A stretch of 64,000 nt of DNA from Curtobacterium ammoniigenes NBRC 101786 (GTDB taxonomy: Bacteria; Actinomycetota; Actinomycetes; Actinomycetales; Microbacteriaceae): NCBI RefSeq assembly GCF_001571045.1, contig NZ_BCSV01000002.1, positions 248,001 to 312,000 of the forward strand. The letters run 5' to 3'. The translations under genes were made by a program, and so were the position numbers. Position 1 is the stretch's first letter. Each line of letters starts with the position of its first letter. Below the pieces are notes generated by a model. The model was given only the letters and a program-made list of their open reading frames with translations, was not told where the DNA came from and searched no databases. Shown in pieces: positions 18,487 through 26,557 of the stretch.

Positions 18487-19027
18487 CACCGCGGAGTCGT
18501 CGCGAGAACCGCAGGACATCGAGGGAGAAGCTTCGCCAGGCCGTGCGGAGCGAGCGCCCGTGTCGCCACTCGCGCCACGTGATGGCGATGATGGCCGCGT
18601 CAAGGATCGACATGAGGACCAGCCCGATCGACGGCGTGAACGCGAGCTGGATGAGCTGCACGACGAGGAACGCTCCGAGCGCGGCGATCGCCCACGGGTA
18701 GACCCGACGCTTGTTCGTTGCGAGCGCGACGACGATGGCGAGCTTGAGCACCCCGTGGAACAGCAGATACGCAGCACCGATGAGCAGGCCGGACGACGTC
18801 AGGCTCGAGGCAGTGCGCAAGATCCACGAGGCCAGCCAATTGTGCGGATGTGCGTCGAGTGTGCCGTCGGTCAGCGATAGCACGATCGCATGCACTTGCG
18901 CCGGGGCGAGCAGGAGCAGCGGAATCCCCGCCGCGGTCTCGACGAATCCGTCGATCCCTTTCGTGACGACACCGTAGAGAAAGACGGCGTCGATGATCCG
19001 GTTCCGTCGTCGCCGGTCGATCCACAT
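18443..19027 (-). CDS. DUF2127 membrane protein
   Basis: A 194-residue protein with about four hydrophobic helices. The pattern DAVFLYGVVTKGIDGFVETAAGIPLLLL, then GAAYLLFHGVLKLAIVVALATNKRRVYPWAI, matches the DUF2127 family of predicted membrane proteins with unknown role. The 3' end overlaps the opposite-strand response regulator. No clear operon partner; 257 bp separate its start from the NlpC gene, and nothing recognisable was found there. Confidence 0.82.
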   Translation of the reverse strand: MWIDRRRRNRIIDAVFLYGVVTKGIDGFVETAAGIPLLLLAPAQVHAIVLSLTDGTLDAHPHNWLASWILRTASSLTSSGLLIGAAYLLFHGVLKLAIVVALATNKRRVYPWAIAALGAFLVVQLIQLAFTPSIGLVLMSILDAAIIAITWREWRHGRSLRTAWRSFSLDVLRFSRRLRGVRAYRSGIPSREWS

Positions 19028-19284
19028 GGGTCAAGGGTGCACGGATCGGAGCCAGAATCAACCAAGGGGACAAGGCGGAGAGACGAGCGTGAGCGCTGTC
19101 CCCCGATCCGGTGACAACTCGCTGCGGAACGTCGCGCTTTCTGAACGGATGACCAGCTTTCGGGTTCAACCTTCCGGGCCACGTCTAGACCGTGACCAAT
19201 ACGTTACCTTTACGTGCCGGGCATCGGACGGCACACCACGGCGTCGCCGCCGGGTGATCGGGACTACTCCGCCGAGAGGAACTC

Positions 19285-20163
19285 ATGGCTGGACGACACG
19301 CGCTGCCGGAGGCCGCACCCACCCGCCGCTCCCAGCACACGTCGTCGGGACCGGCGTTGCGCAGGTCCACCTTTACGCCCGTCGAACCGCCGCGACCGCG
19401 TCGTGCTCGCCGCGCTGTCGAGTCCCCATCCTTGCCCGGTCGTGCGCTTCCGGAGCCCGCACTCCCGCAGCCCGCGGTCCTATCGCGCAAAGCGATCCGT
19501 GTCGAGTGCGCGCGCCGCGTGAAGCACGCGAAGCGCGTCGCCCACGTGCTCGCGCCGCTGATGGCGCTCACCTCGGGTCTCGGTTTCGCGCTGCCGGCGA
19601 GCGCAAGCCCACTGCATCCGGCTTCGGCAGGTGCCGCGCACACGGTGCCGAATCTCGCGAGCCAGCATTTCCAGGTGTCGAGCGGTGTGACCGTCCCGGT
19701 GATCGAGAACGGGCAGGCGACGGTGATCTCGACCCCCACACTCGTGGTGGGCTGGGGAACGTCCGTCCCGCAGGCGAAGACCGTGGTCACGAACGCGTTG
19801 AGCATGGGCGGCGACCGGGCGAAGATCATCGATGCGGCGCTGGCGTACCTCGGTGACCCGTATGTCGAGGGCGGAGCCTCGCACAGCGGGATCGACTGCT
19901 CGGGCCTCGTGATGGTCGCCTACGCGTCGGTCGGGATCCAGCTCGCGCACTACGTCCCCTCGCAGGACGCCGTTGCGACGACGATTCCGGAGAGCGAGGC
20001 GCTCCCGGGCGATCTCGTCGTGTACGACAGCGAGGCGCACATCGGTATCTACCTCGGCGATGGCCTCGTGCTGCAGGCGCCGCATCCCGGCGAGCCGGTC
20101 GACATCATCGGGATGTTCCCGGCCGCCCACCATTTCGCGCGCATCCTGCCCGCCGGACAGTAA
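19285..20163 (+). CDS. NlpC/P60 cell-wall endopeptidase
   Basis: A 292-residue exported protein. A basic Pro/Arg-rich N-terminus leads to a hydrophobic export segment near residues 85-105 (VLAPLMALTSGLGFALPASASP, ending in a signal-peptidase-like ASA). The C-terminal NlpC/P60 domain holds the catalytic Cys in GIDCSGLVMVAYAS near 210 and His in EAHIGIYLG near 255. It likely cleaves peptidoglycan stem peptides. AGAGGA 5 bp before ATG supports the start. The stretch before the Cys is a linker rather than SH3 repeats. Followed by a 7-bp stem hairpin. Confidence 0.92.
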   Translation: MAGRHALPEAAPTRRSQHTSSGPALRRSTFTPVEPPRPRRARRAVESPSLPGRALPEPALPQPAVLSRKAIRVECARRVKHAKRVAHVLAPLMALTSGLGFALPASASPLHPASAGAAHTVPNLASQHFQVSSGVTVPVIENGQATVISTPTLVVGWGTSVPQAKTVVTNALSMGGDRAKIIDAALAYLGDPYVEGGASHSGIDCSGLVMVAYASVGIQLAHYVPSQDAVATTIPESEALPGDLVVYDSEAHIGIYLGDGLVLQAPHPGEPVDIIGMFPAAHHFARILPAGQ

Positions 20164-20165
20164 CT

Positions 20166-20184
20166 CGCGCCGTCGACCGGCGCG
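20166..20184. terminator. Convergent hairpin after NlpC gene
   Basis: CGCGCCG and CGGCGCG form a perfect 7-bp stem around TCGAC, 2 bp after the NlpC stop and 12 bp before the end of the opposite gene. It could serve both. No T run. Confidence 0.5.
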
Positions 20185-20195
20185 CTGGTCCGGAC

Positions 20196-20723
20196 CTACG
20201 GTCCTGCCGGTCGCGGAGGCTCGGTGAGCGTCACGACAACGAGGGCCGCGTTTCCGGCCACCTTCTCCGTGCGCGATCCGTGACTGCCCGCGCACTTGAG
20301 CGGCACGGTTGCCCGCTGGTAGACCTCCACATCGAGGACGCCGTGCGCACTCCGACCATCTGCTGCTGATTGCACAGAGCGGTATGCGGCGACGACGGTG
20401 CGGTTCGGCAGCCGGACCGGCTCGAGGCTGAAACCATCGGAGGCCGCGGCCGCCAGGAGGTCGCGTTCGGCGCGCGGCCTGTTCGGCGCCAGATAGTAGG
20501 CGGTGTAGCGAGGACTGGCACCGACTGTCCGATAGCCGGCGTCGCCGATGTCGCACACGCGGTTCGCGCCAGACCCGAAGAGTGCGTCGCCGAGCGGGGC
20601 GAACGCGTCCTGTGCGACATTCCGCTGCAGTCCGCCGGAGAGCCACATGAACCCGGCCGCGATGATCCCGATGCAGAGCAGCGCAATCCCACCGATAAGG
20701 CCGGCGGCCCGATACGCCCGCAT
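20196..20723 (-). CDS. Hypothetical membrane-anchored protein
   Basis: A 175-residue protein with one hydrophobic N-terminal segment (about residues 5-30, GLIGGIALLCIGIIAAGFMW) and an otherwise soluble, presumably extracellular, domain. Two Cys (about 58 and 143) could form a disulfide. I recognise no family. It is divergent from the ferric-reductase-like gene across 295 bp and convergent with the NlpC gene. Confidence 0.65.
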   Translation of the reverse strand: MRAYRAAGLIGGIALLCIGIIAAGFMWLSGGLQRNVAQDAFAPLGDALFGSGANRVCDIGDAGYRTVGASPRYTAYYLAPNRPRAERDLLAAAASDGFSLEPVRLPNRTVVAAYRSVQSAADGRSAHGVLDVEVYQRATVPLKCAGSHGSRTEKVAGNAALVVVTLTEPPRPAGP

Positions 20724-20834
20724 AGGCTCAACTTATCGTTCTTCGCGACGGGAGCGGACCCAGAATGCGCCAGAGGCTGCGGCTCTCAGGGGCACCGCAG
20801 GCGCTCGGCGCTGCGGCAAATCGATCCAGAATCC

Positions 20835-20881
20835 AACCCGGCTCCCCAGAATCCACCCATCCTGGGACGGAGCCGCGGGTT
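20835..20881 (+). promoter_or_regulatory. Long imperfect hairpin in ferric-reductase leader
   Basis: AACCCGGCTCC pairs with GGAGCC-GC-GGGTT (2-nt bulge), and inside it CCCAG pairs with CTGGG. The hairpin lies 137 bp before the reductase ATG in a 295-bp divergent gap. It could be a leader RNA element or an attenuator; no known riboswitch was recognised. Confidence 0.35.
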
Positions 20882-21018
20882 CAGATCACGATCAGACAGG
20901 TCAGTGCCCGTCCACAGTGTTCTCAAAGGCAGACGGCCCTCAATCGTTCCAGGGCAACCCGCCGACGACGCGCACCGCGGTGCCGCCGCTGACCACGCCA
21001 CAGGAGACGAGACCGACC

Positions 21019-22455
21019 ATGAGCAACACCGTGACCCGAGCACGGGCGACGCCCCCGGGGCGCGCGCCGCGGACGGGCGCGACGACCGCCTATGACCGCT
21101 ACTACAGCGCCAGGCAACGACGTCGCCGCGGTCTCGCGGACCTCCTTGGCATCCTCGCGTGGGCCTCAGCTGCAATGGCGGTCACGCTCTGGCTGAGCTC
21201 CGGCCGGGCCCTGTTCGGCAGCATCGGCCAGATCGTGACCGACGCGGGAATCGTCGCCGGCCTGATCGGCACGGACCTGGTCCTCGTCATGCTGGTGCTC
21301 GCGGCGCGCCTCCCGCTCATCGATCGCCTCGTCGGCCACGACAGCGCGATGAAAGAGCACGGCAAGCTCGGCAAGCCGGCGCTCTACCTGCTGCTCAGCC
21401 ACGCAGCGCTCCTGATCCTCGGCTACGCGCTCGACTCGCACGTGAACCCGATCCGGGAGGCGCTGGTCCTGTTCTCGACCGGAGACATCTTCCTGTCCCT
21501 CGTTGGCCTCCTCGCGATGATCGCCGTGGTCTGGACGACCGTGACCGCCGTTCGGCGAGCGCTGCCGTACGAAGGGTGGCACCTCATCCACCTGCTCTCG
21601 TACGTCTCGGTGATCATCGCGATCCCGCACCAGCTCTCGGTCGGGCTCGTGCTCGCCGCCGGCACATGGGAGCGCGTCTACTGGCTCGCGCTCTATGTGT
21701 TCGCGCTCGGGTCGATCGGCGTCTTCCGATTCGCGGTGCCGATCGTCCGGAGCATCCGGCACGACGTGGTGGTGGAGCGCGTCGAACGCGTCGCTGACGA
21801 TGTCATCTCGATCCACATGCGCGGCCGCAACCTCAGTGCGCTGGAGGCGCGGGGCGGTCAGTTCTTCATGTGGCGCTTCTGGTCCGCAGGCACGTGGTGG
21901 CACGCGCACCCGATCTCCCTTTCCGCTGCTCCCACCGACAAGCGCCTCCGCATCACGGTGCGTGCGCTCGGTCGCGGAAGCAGTGAACTCGCACGCCTCC
22001 GTCCGGGCACCCCGGTGTCCTTCGAAGGCCCGTACGGGATCTTCACGGACGTCACCCGGACGTCGACGCGGATCGCGGTCGCCGCTTCCGGTATCGGGAT
22101 CACGCCGATCCGCGCGTTCCTCGAGACGCTGGACGCGCCTCCCGGGGCCGTGACGATCCTCCTGCGTGGCCGCAGCGATCGGGAGGCGTACCTGTGGGAT
22201 GAGGTCGCCACGTGGGCTCGGCGGCGCGGACACAAGGTGTTCGTGAGCGTTGGGCGTCGGGGCACGGGTCGTGCCGGCTGGCTCGCAGCGGACGACACGG
22301 CTCGCGGCGCGAATGCCGGCAGCATCTTCCCGGCGCTCCGGCACTCCGACCTGTACATCTGTGGCCCGCAGCAGTGGGGCGACCTTGTGGAGCAGGATGC
22401 GCTCCGCCACGGCCTTCCTGCGGACCACCTGCACCGAGAGCGGTTCGACTGGTGA
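21019..22455 (+). CDS. Ferric reductase-like transmembrane flavocytochrome (NAD(P)H oxidoreductase)
   Basis: A 478-residue protein. The N-terminal half has about six helices with paired His able to hold heme (MKEHGKLGKPALYLLLSHAAL and GWHLIHLLSYVSVIIAIPHQ). The C-terminal half is a ferredoxin-reductase module with an FAD site GGQFFMWRF...HAHPISLS and an NAD(P) site GIGITPIRAFLE...YICGPQQWG. It should pass electrons from cytoplasmic NAD(P)H across the membrane. GGAG at 21003 supports ATG 21019. The stop overlaps the FMN-binding gene (GTGA), and apbE follows, forming a three-gene electron-transfer operon. Confidence 0.9.
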   Translation: MSNTVTRARATPPGRAPRTGATTAYDRYYSARQRRRRGLADLLGILAWASAAMAVTLWLSSGRALFGSIGQIVTDAGIVAGLIGTDLVLVMLVLAARLPLIDRLVGHDSAMKEHGKLGKPALYLLLSHAALLILGYALDSHVNPIREALVLFSTGDIFLSLVGLLAMIAVVWTTVTAVRRALPYEGWHLIHLLSYVSVIIAIPHQLSVGLVLAAGTWERVYWLALYVFALGSIGVFRFAVPIVRSIRHDVVVERVERVADDVISIHMRGRNLSALEARGGQFFMWRFWSAGTWWHAHPISLSAAPTDKRLRITVRALGRGSSELARLRPGTPVSFEGPYGIFTDVTRTSTRIAVAASGIGITPIRAFLETLDAPPGAVTILLRGRSDREAYLWDEVATWARRRGHKVFVSVGRRGTGRAGWLAADDTARGANAGSIFPALRHSDLYICGPQQWGDLVEQDALRHGLPADHLHRERFDW

Positions 22456-22988
22456 GAACACGCGTTGTGGTCGGCGGTGTGCTCGTGTCCGTCGGGATCC
22501 TGACGGCGGGCATCGAGTCTGCGGTCGCGCACGGCTCCGGGCCGACGAGCGCGCTTGGTACGAGCGGCACGACGGGTTCATCGTCGGGGTCGTCCGGGTC
22601 GTCTGGGTCGTCCGGGTCGTCTGCGGGCTCGTCGCCGAGCGCTGCGTCGTCGGCTGCGGGAGGGGCCTCCGGATCGTCATCAGGCTCCGGGTCGACCACG
22701 TCCAGCGGCCTGAAGGACGGCACCTACACGGGTTCGACCCAGAACACCCCGTTCGGAAACGTGCAAGTGCGCATCACGGTGTCCGGCGGAAAGCTCACGG
22801 ACATCACCCCGATGCAGCTGACGCAGCTCGGCGGGCGATCCATTCAGATCGACGACTACGCCGTGCCGATCCTGAAGCAGGAGGCGATGAGCGCGCAGTC
22901 CGCGAACATCAACGCCGTCTCCGGCGCCACGTACACGTCGCAGGGGTACGCGCAGTCGCTGCAGTCGGCCCTCGACCAGGCGAAGTAG
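22452..22988 (+). CDS. Membrane-anchored FMN-binding domain protein
   Basis: A 178-residue protein. An N-terminal hydrophobic anchor/signal (about residues 3-25) is followed by a Ser/Gly linker of about 50 residues and an FMN_bind domain from about residue 90. That domain starts DGTYTGSTQNTPFG and ends NAVSGATYTSQGY. SGAT is the site where ApbE attaches FMN to Thr in Na+-NQR, Rnf and extracellular electron-transfer proteins. It is coupled to the upstream reductase by a 4-bp overlap and is followed after 4 bp by apbE, its presumed flavinylating enzyme. Confidence 0.92.
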   Translation: MRTRVVVGGVLVSVGILTAGIESAVAHGSGPTSALGTSGTTGSSSGSSGSSGSSGSSAGSSPSAASSAAGGASGSSSGSGSTTSSGLKDGTYTGSTQNTPFGNVQVRITVSGGKLTDITPMQLTQLGGRSIQIDDYAVPILKQEAMSAQSANINAVSGATYTSQGYAQSLQSALDQAK

Positions 22989-22992
22989 GGCT

Positions 22993-23733
22993 GTGCAGCA
23001 CGTTTTCGAGACCATGGGCACGGTCGTGTCGGTCGCGATTCCGCTCGACGCTCGACCGGGAGGCGCCCAGCCGTCCGCCGCGCTCGCTGCGGTCGAGCGC
23101 GTGTTCGCCGCATACGACGCCGAGTACTCCCGCTACCGTCCGGAGTCTCCGGCGGCGCAGATCGCCGATGGACGCCTTGCGCTGACGCGAGCGAGCGAAG
23201 CGCACCGCGATATGTACGCGCAGGCGGTCGCGTGGCGCAATCGCACCGGTGGGGCATTCGATCCGCACCGGGCCGATGGAACGGTCGATCTCGCCGGCAT
23301 CGTCAAGGCCGCCGCGATCGAGCGGGCGGGCGACGCGCTCGACGAGGCCGGTGTCGCGTCGTGGTGCGTGAACGCCGGTGGAGACGTTCTCGTCCGCGGC
23401 GTTGTGGACGACGCGCCGTGGGGTGTCGGGATCGCGCACCCGGATGACCGGCGCGTGCTTTTGACGTCCATCGCACTCGACGGAGCGTGGCGCGCGATAG
23501 CGACGTCGGGGACGGGTGAGCGTGGCGAGCACATCTGGCGATCGGATCCGGCGGCCGAGCTCCGGCAGGCCACCGTCGTGGCGGAGGACATCGTCACCGC
23601 CGACGTGCTGTCGACCGCCATCATCGCCGGTGGCACGGCGACGCTGTACGAGGCGGTGCACACATGGCGCGTGCGGGTGGTCGCGGTGACGCGCACCGGG
23701 GACCTCATTGAGGCGGAGCCGACGACGCCGTAG
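22993..23733 (+). CDS. apbE: FAD:protein FMN transferase (ApbE) 1
   Basis: A 246-residue ApbE, at the short end for the family. Visible motifs are ETMGTVVSVAI at the N-terminus, RTGGAFDP near residue 80, DLAGIVKAAAIERA near 95 (normally DLGGIAKGYAVD), NAGGDVLVRG near 125, and VTADVLSTAI near 205 with the metal-binding Asp. It moves FMN from FAD to a Thr of the target protein, most likely the SGAT site encoded just upstream. No signal peptide is apparent. GTG start, 4 bp after the FMN-binding gene. Confidence 0.92.
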   Translation: MQHVFETMGTVVSVAIPLDARPGGAQPSAALAAVERVFAAYDAEYSRYRPESPAAQIADGRLALTRASEAHRDMYAQAVAWRNRTGGAFDPHRADGTVDLAGIVKAAAIERAGDALDEAGVASWCVNAGGDVLVRGVVDDAPWGVGIAHPDDRRVLLTSIALDGAWRAIATSGTGERGEHIWRSDPAAELRQATVVAEDIVTADVLSTAIIAGGTATLYEAVHTWRVRVVAVTRTGDLIEAEPTTP

Positions 23734-23768
23734 CCCGGCTGCGCACGCTGTGCGGTCCGCCCGACCGG

Positions 23769-24494
23769 TTACGCCGCCCCGGTGGTGCCGAGCAGCGCAC
23801 CCAGCAGGTACGTGACGGCGAGCGCGATCGCGCCGCCGACCACGACGCGGACCGTCGGGCGGAGGATCGCCGCGCGGCCCAGTCGCGCACCGAGCGCGCC
23901 GGTGATTGCGAGCGCGATCAGCACGACGATCACGGCGACGATCACCCGCGCGGGCTCCGGGGTGAGGAGGATCGCGAGGAACGGGAGGATCCCGCCGGAA
24001 AGGAACGCCACCGCCGAGGCGAGTGCAGCGTGCCACGGGTTGCTCACGTCGTTCTCGTCGATGCCGAGCTCCTCGGACAGGTGCGCGCGGAGCGCGTCCC
24101 GGGAGGTCAGTTCCTTGGCGACCTGACGTGCCGTGGGCTCTTCGAGTCCGCGCGCCTGCCAGAGGCCGACGAGCTCTTCGAACTCACCGTCGGGGTCGGT
24201 CCGAAGTTCTTCGCGTTCCTTCGCGATCAGCGCCTGTTCGCTGTCGCGTTGGCTGCTCACCGACACGTATTCGCCGAGCGCCATCGAGATGGCGCCACCG
24301 GCGAGCGCTGCGACGCCGGCGGTCAGCAGCGGACCGGTGTTGGTCGTGGCACCGGCGACACCGACGAGCACCGCCGCAACGGAGACGATGCCGTCGTTCG
24401 CGCCGAGGACTCCGGCGCGAAGCCAGTTGAGGCGTCCGCCCAGGGCGTCCGCGTGAGGCTCGTCGCGCTCGTGCGCGGTGCTCTGGTCAGTCAT
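23769..24494 (-). CDS. VIT1/CCC1-family iron/manganese transporter
   Basis: A 241-residue membrane protein. An N-terminal NWLRAGVLGANDGIVSVAAVLVGVAGA and GGAISMALGEYVSVSSQRDSEQALIAKERE are the VIT-family core helices. A soluble metal-binding loop (about residues 95-155, rich in Glu) is followed by three more helices. Family members move Fe2+ or Mn2+. It lies between two flavin-transferase genes and is convergent with apbE 1, so a shared role in iron handling is inferred. Confidence 0.92.
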   Translation of the reverse strand: MTDQSTAHERDEPHADALGGRLNWLRAGVLGANDGIVSVAAVLVGVAGATTNTGPLLTAGVAALAGGAISMALGEYVSVSSQRDSEQALIAKEREELRTDPDGEFEELVGLWQARGLEEPTARQVAKELTSRDALRAHLSEELGIDENDVSNPWHAALASAVAFLSGGILPFLAILLTPEPARVIVAVIVVLIALAITGALGARLGRAAILRPTVRVVVGGAIALAVTYLLGALLGTTGAA

Positions 24495-24706
24495 CGGCCC
24501 ATCAAATCACCGGGAGCCGCGCACTTCTCCACATGGTGACAGGTGCGACTGGTAGGGCCGCGGCCGTCGGTCTTATGACTGTGCTGAGCGTCCAATGTGG
24601 AACCGCTGCGGTCAGCCCATTCTTGGTGCGGAGCGCTGAGTCTGGATTGCAGGTTGCCACCGTCGCCGACCGAGAGTGAGACGACGAATCGGGCAAGGAG
24701 AGTGGA

Positions 24707-25144
24707 ATGAACGGCAACAGTGCGTGGAGCCGACGGATGATCGGCACGCTGACGGGTGTCGGGACGATCGTCGGCGCGTCCTTCCTCGGCACCGGCGTCT
24801 ATATCGTCAACGCGCTCGTGCAGCCGGGCACGCCCCACACATCGACCACGACCACGACCACGACGACGCCCTCCTCGACCGGGAGCGCATCGCCGTCGAC
24901 CTCGACCAGCACGCCGAGCACGACGCCGTCCTCGTCCGCGACCCCGTCGACCGGCACCGGGACCAGCGGGTCCGGCAGCGCGTCCTCGAGCGGATCCGGC
25001 TCGAGCTCGTCCGGCAGTTCGGGTTCATCGAGCGGCTCGAGCACGTCCGGCAGTTCGGGTTCATCGAGCGGCTCGAGCTCGTCCGGCAGTTCGGGCATCT
25101 TCTCGGGCTTCGGCTCGACGCAGGGTCAGACGTCCGGCTCCTGA
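24707..25144 (+). CDS. Ser/Thr-rich membrane-anchored protein
   Basis: A 145-residue protein. One hydrophobic segment (about residues 10-38, GTLTGVGTIVGASFLGTGVYIVNALV) leads into a Thr then Ser/Gly low-complexity extracellular tail, with no domain. The tail holds a 36-bp tandem repeat. AAGGAG and ATG give a sound start, and its TGA overlaps the next ATG (TGATG), so it is coupled to apbE 2. In structure it mirrors the anchor-linker part of the FMN-binding protein at 22452 but lacks the FMN domain. It could be a partner that lost the domain, or an anchor of unknown use. Confidence 0.7.
   Translation: MNGNSAWSRRMIGTLTGVGTIVGASFLGTGVYIVNALVQPGTPHTSTTTTTTTTPSSTGSASPSTSTSTPSTTPSSSATPSTGTGTSGSGSASSSGSGSSSSGSSGSSSGSSTSGSSGSSSGSSSSGSSGIFSGFGSTQGQTSGS
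25009..25095 (+). repeat. 36-bp tandem repeat coding for Ser/Gly tail
   Basis: Two full copies start at 25009 and 25045, and a third begins at 25081 and breaks off after about 15 bp. The unit begins GTCCGGCAGTTCGGG and adds 12 residues (Ser/Gly) per copy. The length is likely variable between strains. Confidence 0.85.
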
Positions 25145-26046
25145 TGGCACGTGTGGCCTGGGATCTCTGGACCACCACGGCGGAGGTCGTGGTGGACAGC
25201 AGCGACGAGCGCGCGGTCGACGCAGCCGTCGCCGCGGTCCGCGAGGTCACCGATGCCGTCGAGGCGGCCTGCAGCCGGTTCCGCCCCGACTCAGAGCTGA
25301 TGGCGCGGCGTGCCGAGCTCGAGTCCGGTGCCGGTGCCGAGGTCTCGCCGATGCTCGCCGAACTCGTCCAAGTGGCGCTCGACGCCGCGCGATCGACCGA
25401 CGGTGACGTGGACCCGACGCTCGGGTCCCGGATGCAGGAACTCGGCTACGACGCATCCCGGGGCGGCGCTGAACCCGACGGGACGGAGGCGCGACGAGCC
25501 TCCTGGAAGGACGTCACGCTGGAGGGTCGGTTCCTTCGTGTTCCGGCGGGAGTCATCCTCGATCTCGGTGCCACCGCGAAGGCGTTCGCGGCCGACCGCG
25601 GAGCGGCGGCGGCGGCCGAGCGGGCTGGCGTCGGCGTGATGGTCTCGCTCGGAGGCGATATCGCAACGGCGGGCCCGACCGCCGACGGGGTGTGGCAGAT
25701 CCTCGTGCGTGATCTCGACGACGACCCGGAGGAACAGATCGGACTGGCGTCCGGCTGGTCGATCGCGACGTCGAGCACGAGTCGGCGTCGGTGGGAGCGG
25801 GACGGTCGACCGATGCACCACATCCTCGACCCGCGATGGGGCGTGCCAGCCGCGCCGGTGTGGCGGTCGGTCACCGCCGTCACACCAACGTGCGTCGCGG
25901 CGAACACGATCACGACGGCCTGCATCGTGCGCGGCGCTGAAGCCGTGCAGTTCTTGGCCGACCGCTATGCGAACGTCCCCGCGCGGCTTGTGAGCGCGCG
26001 CGGGGACGTGATCCGTGTCGGGGGTTGGCCAGCCGAGCGCGCTTAG
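25144..26046 (+). CDS. ApbE-like FAD:protein FMN transferase 2
   Basis: A 300-residue protein of the ApbE family: EAACSRFRPDSEL, GDVDPTLG, ILDLGATAKAFAADRG near residue 140, SLGGDIATAG near 170, HHILDPRWG near 225. The late motif reads CVAANTITTACI, where typical ApbE has Asp (ADALSTA), so a key metal-ligand Asp is Asn here. That variant may recur in actinobacterial relatives and does not by itself prove inactivity. ATG overlaps the preceding stop, so it is coupled to the Ser-rich anchor gene. Its target is unknown. Confidence 0.88.
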   Translation: MARVAWDLWTTTAEVVVDSSDERAVDAAVAAVREVTDAVEAACSRFRPDSELMARRAELESGAGAEVSPMLAELVQVALDAARSTDGDVDPTLGSRMQELGYDASRGGAEPDGTEARRASWKDVTLEGRFLRVPAGVILDLGATAKAFAADRGAAAAAERAGVGVMVSLGGDIATAGPTADGVWQILVRDLDDDPEEQIGLASGWSIATSSTSRRRWERDGRPMHHILDPRWGVPAAPVWRSVTAVTPTCVAANTITTACIVRGAEAVQFLADRYANVPARLVSARGDVIRVGGWPAERA

Positions 26047-26498
26047 CGCATCTCGCCGGCGGCTGGCATGCTCTGCTCGACGGACAACTGCTGGCCGGCG
26101 TTCCGAACCGAGCTGACCGCGATCTTGCGGGGCTTTGCGGACTCGTGCACCGGAATCGTGATGCTGAGCACGCCACTGTCGTACGCGGCCGAGATGTGCT
26201 CGACGTCCAGTCCGTCGCCGAGCGTCAACTGGCGCAGGAACGTCCCGCCGTGGCGCTCGCGCGTGAGCCACTGCGAGCCCTCCGGGACCCCGAGCGTTCG
26301 TTCGGCCCTGATCGTCAAGACGGACCCGTCCACGTCGATGTCAACGGAGCCCGGATCGACACCGGGCAGGTCGACGTTGAGGACATAGTGATCGCCGGCG
26401 CGATACAGATCCATGGGCGCCATGCGTGGCCCGGGGTTGCCGAGCAGCGATCCAGCGAGCCGATCGAGCTCCTGGAAGGGATCGAAGTTCATAGCCAT
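26043..26498 (-). CDS. Hsp20/alpha-crystallin small heat-shock protein
   Basis: A 151-residue chaperone. It starts MAMNFDPFQELDRL, and the alpha-crystallin domain spans about residues 30-130 (YRAGDHYVLNVDLPGVDPGSVDIDVDGSVLTI ... RERHGGTFLRQLTLGDGLD ... GVLSITIPVHESAKPRKI), including the C-terminal IPV that mediates oligomer contacts. AAAGGAG lies 11 bp before ATG. Upstream are both a CIRCE element and a HAIR-type element, so dual HrcA and HspR repression is predicted. Its last codon overlaps the end of the convergent apbE 2. Confidence 0.95.
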   Translation of the reverse strand: MAMNFDPFQELDRLAGSLLGNPGPRMAPMDLYRAGDHYVLNVDLPGVDPGSVDIDVDGSVLTIRAERTLGVPEGSQWLTRERHGGTFLRQLTLGDGLDVEHISAAYDSGVLSITIPVHESAKPRKIAVSSVRNAGQQLSVEQSMPAAGEMR

Positions 26499-26529
26499 GA
26501 CGACATCAACTCCTTTGTCTGATCCTGAG

Positions 26530-26550
26530 GTTGAGCCCCCTCGGCTCAAC
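26530..26550. promoter_or_regulatory. HAIR-type element (HspR site) upstream of hsp20
   Basis: GTTGAGC-N7-GCTCAAC is a perfect inverted repeat with the 7-7-7 layout of the HspR HAIR box (CTTGAGT-N7-ACTCAAG), matching 5 of 7 bases in each arm. It lies just downstream of the predicted transcription start and 32 bp before the hsp20 ATG. It could also act as an RNA hairpin. Confidence 0.6.
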
Positions 26551-26557
26551 ACTGCAT

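Noticed and set aside
19028-19284. c-di-AMP riboswitch before the NlpC/P60 gene
   Set aside because: This family often has one, but I could not match the conserved paired elements; only GGGTGATCGGG-like text is present. A covariance search would decide.
23741-23755. CGCAC-GCT-GTGCG hairpin between apbE and the VIT gene
   Set aside because: Stem of 5 bp with no further support; common by chance at this GC content.
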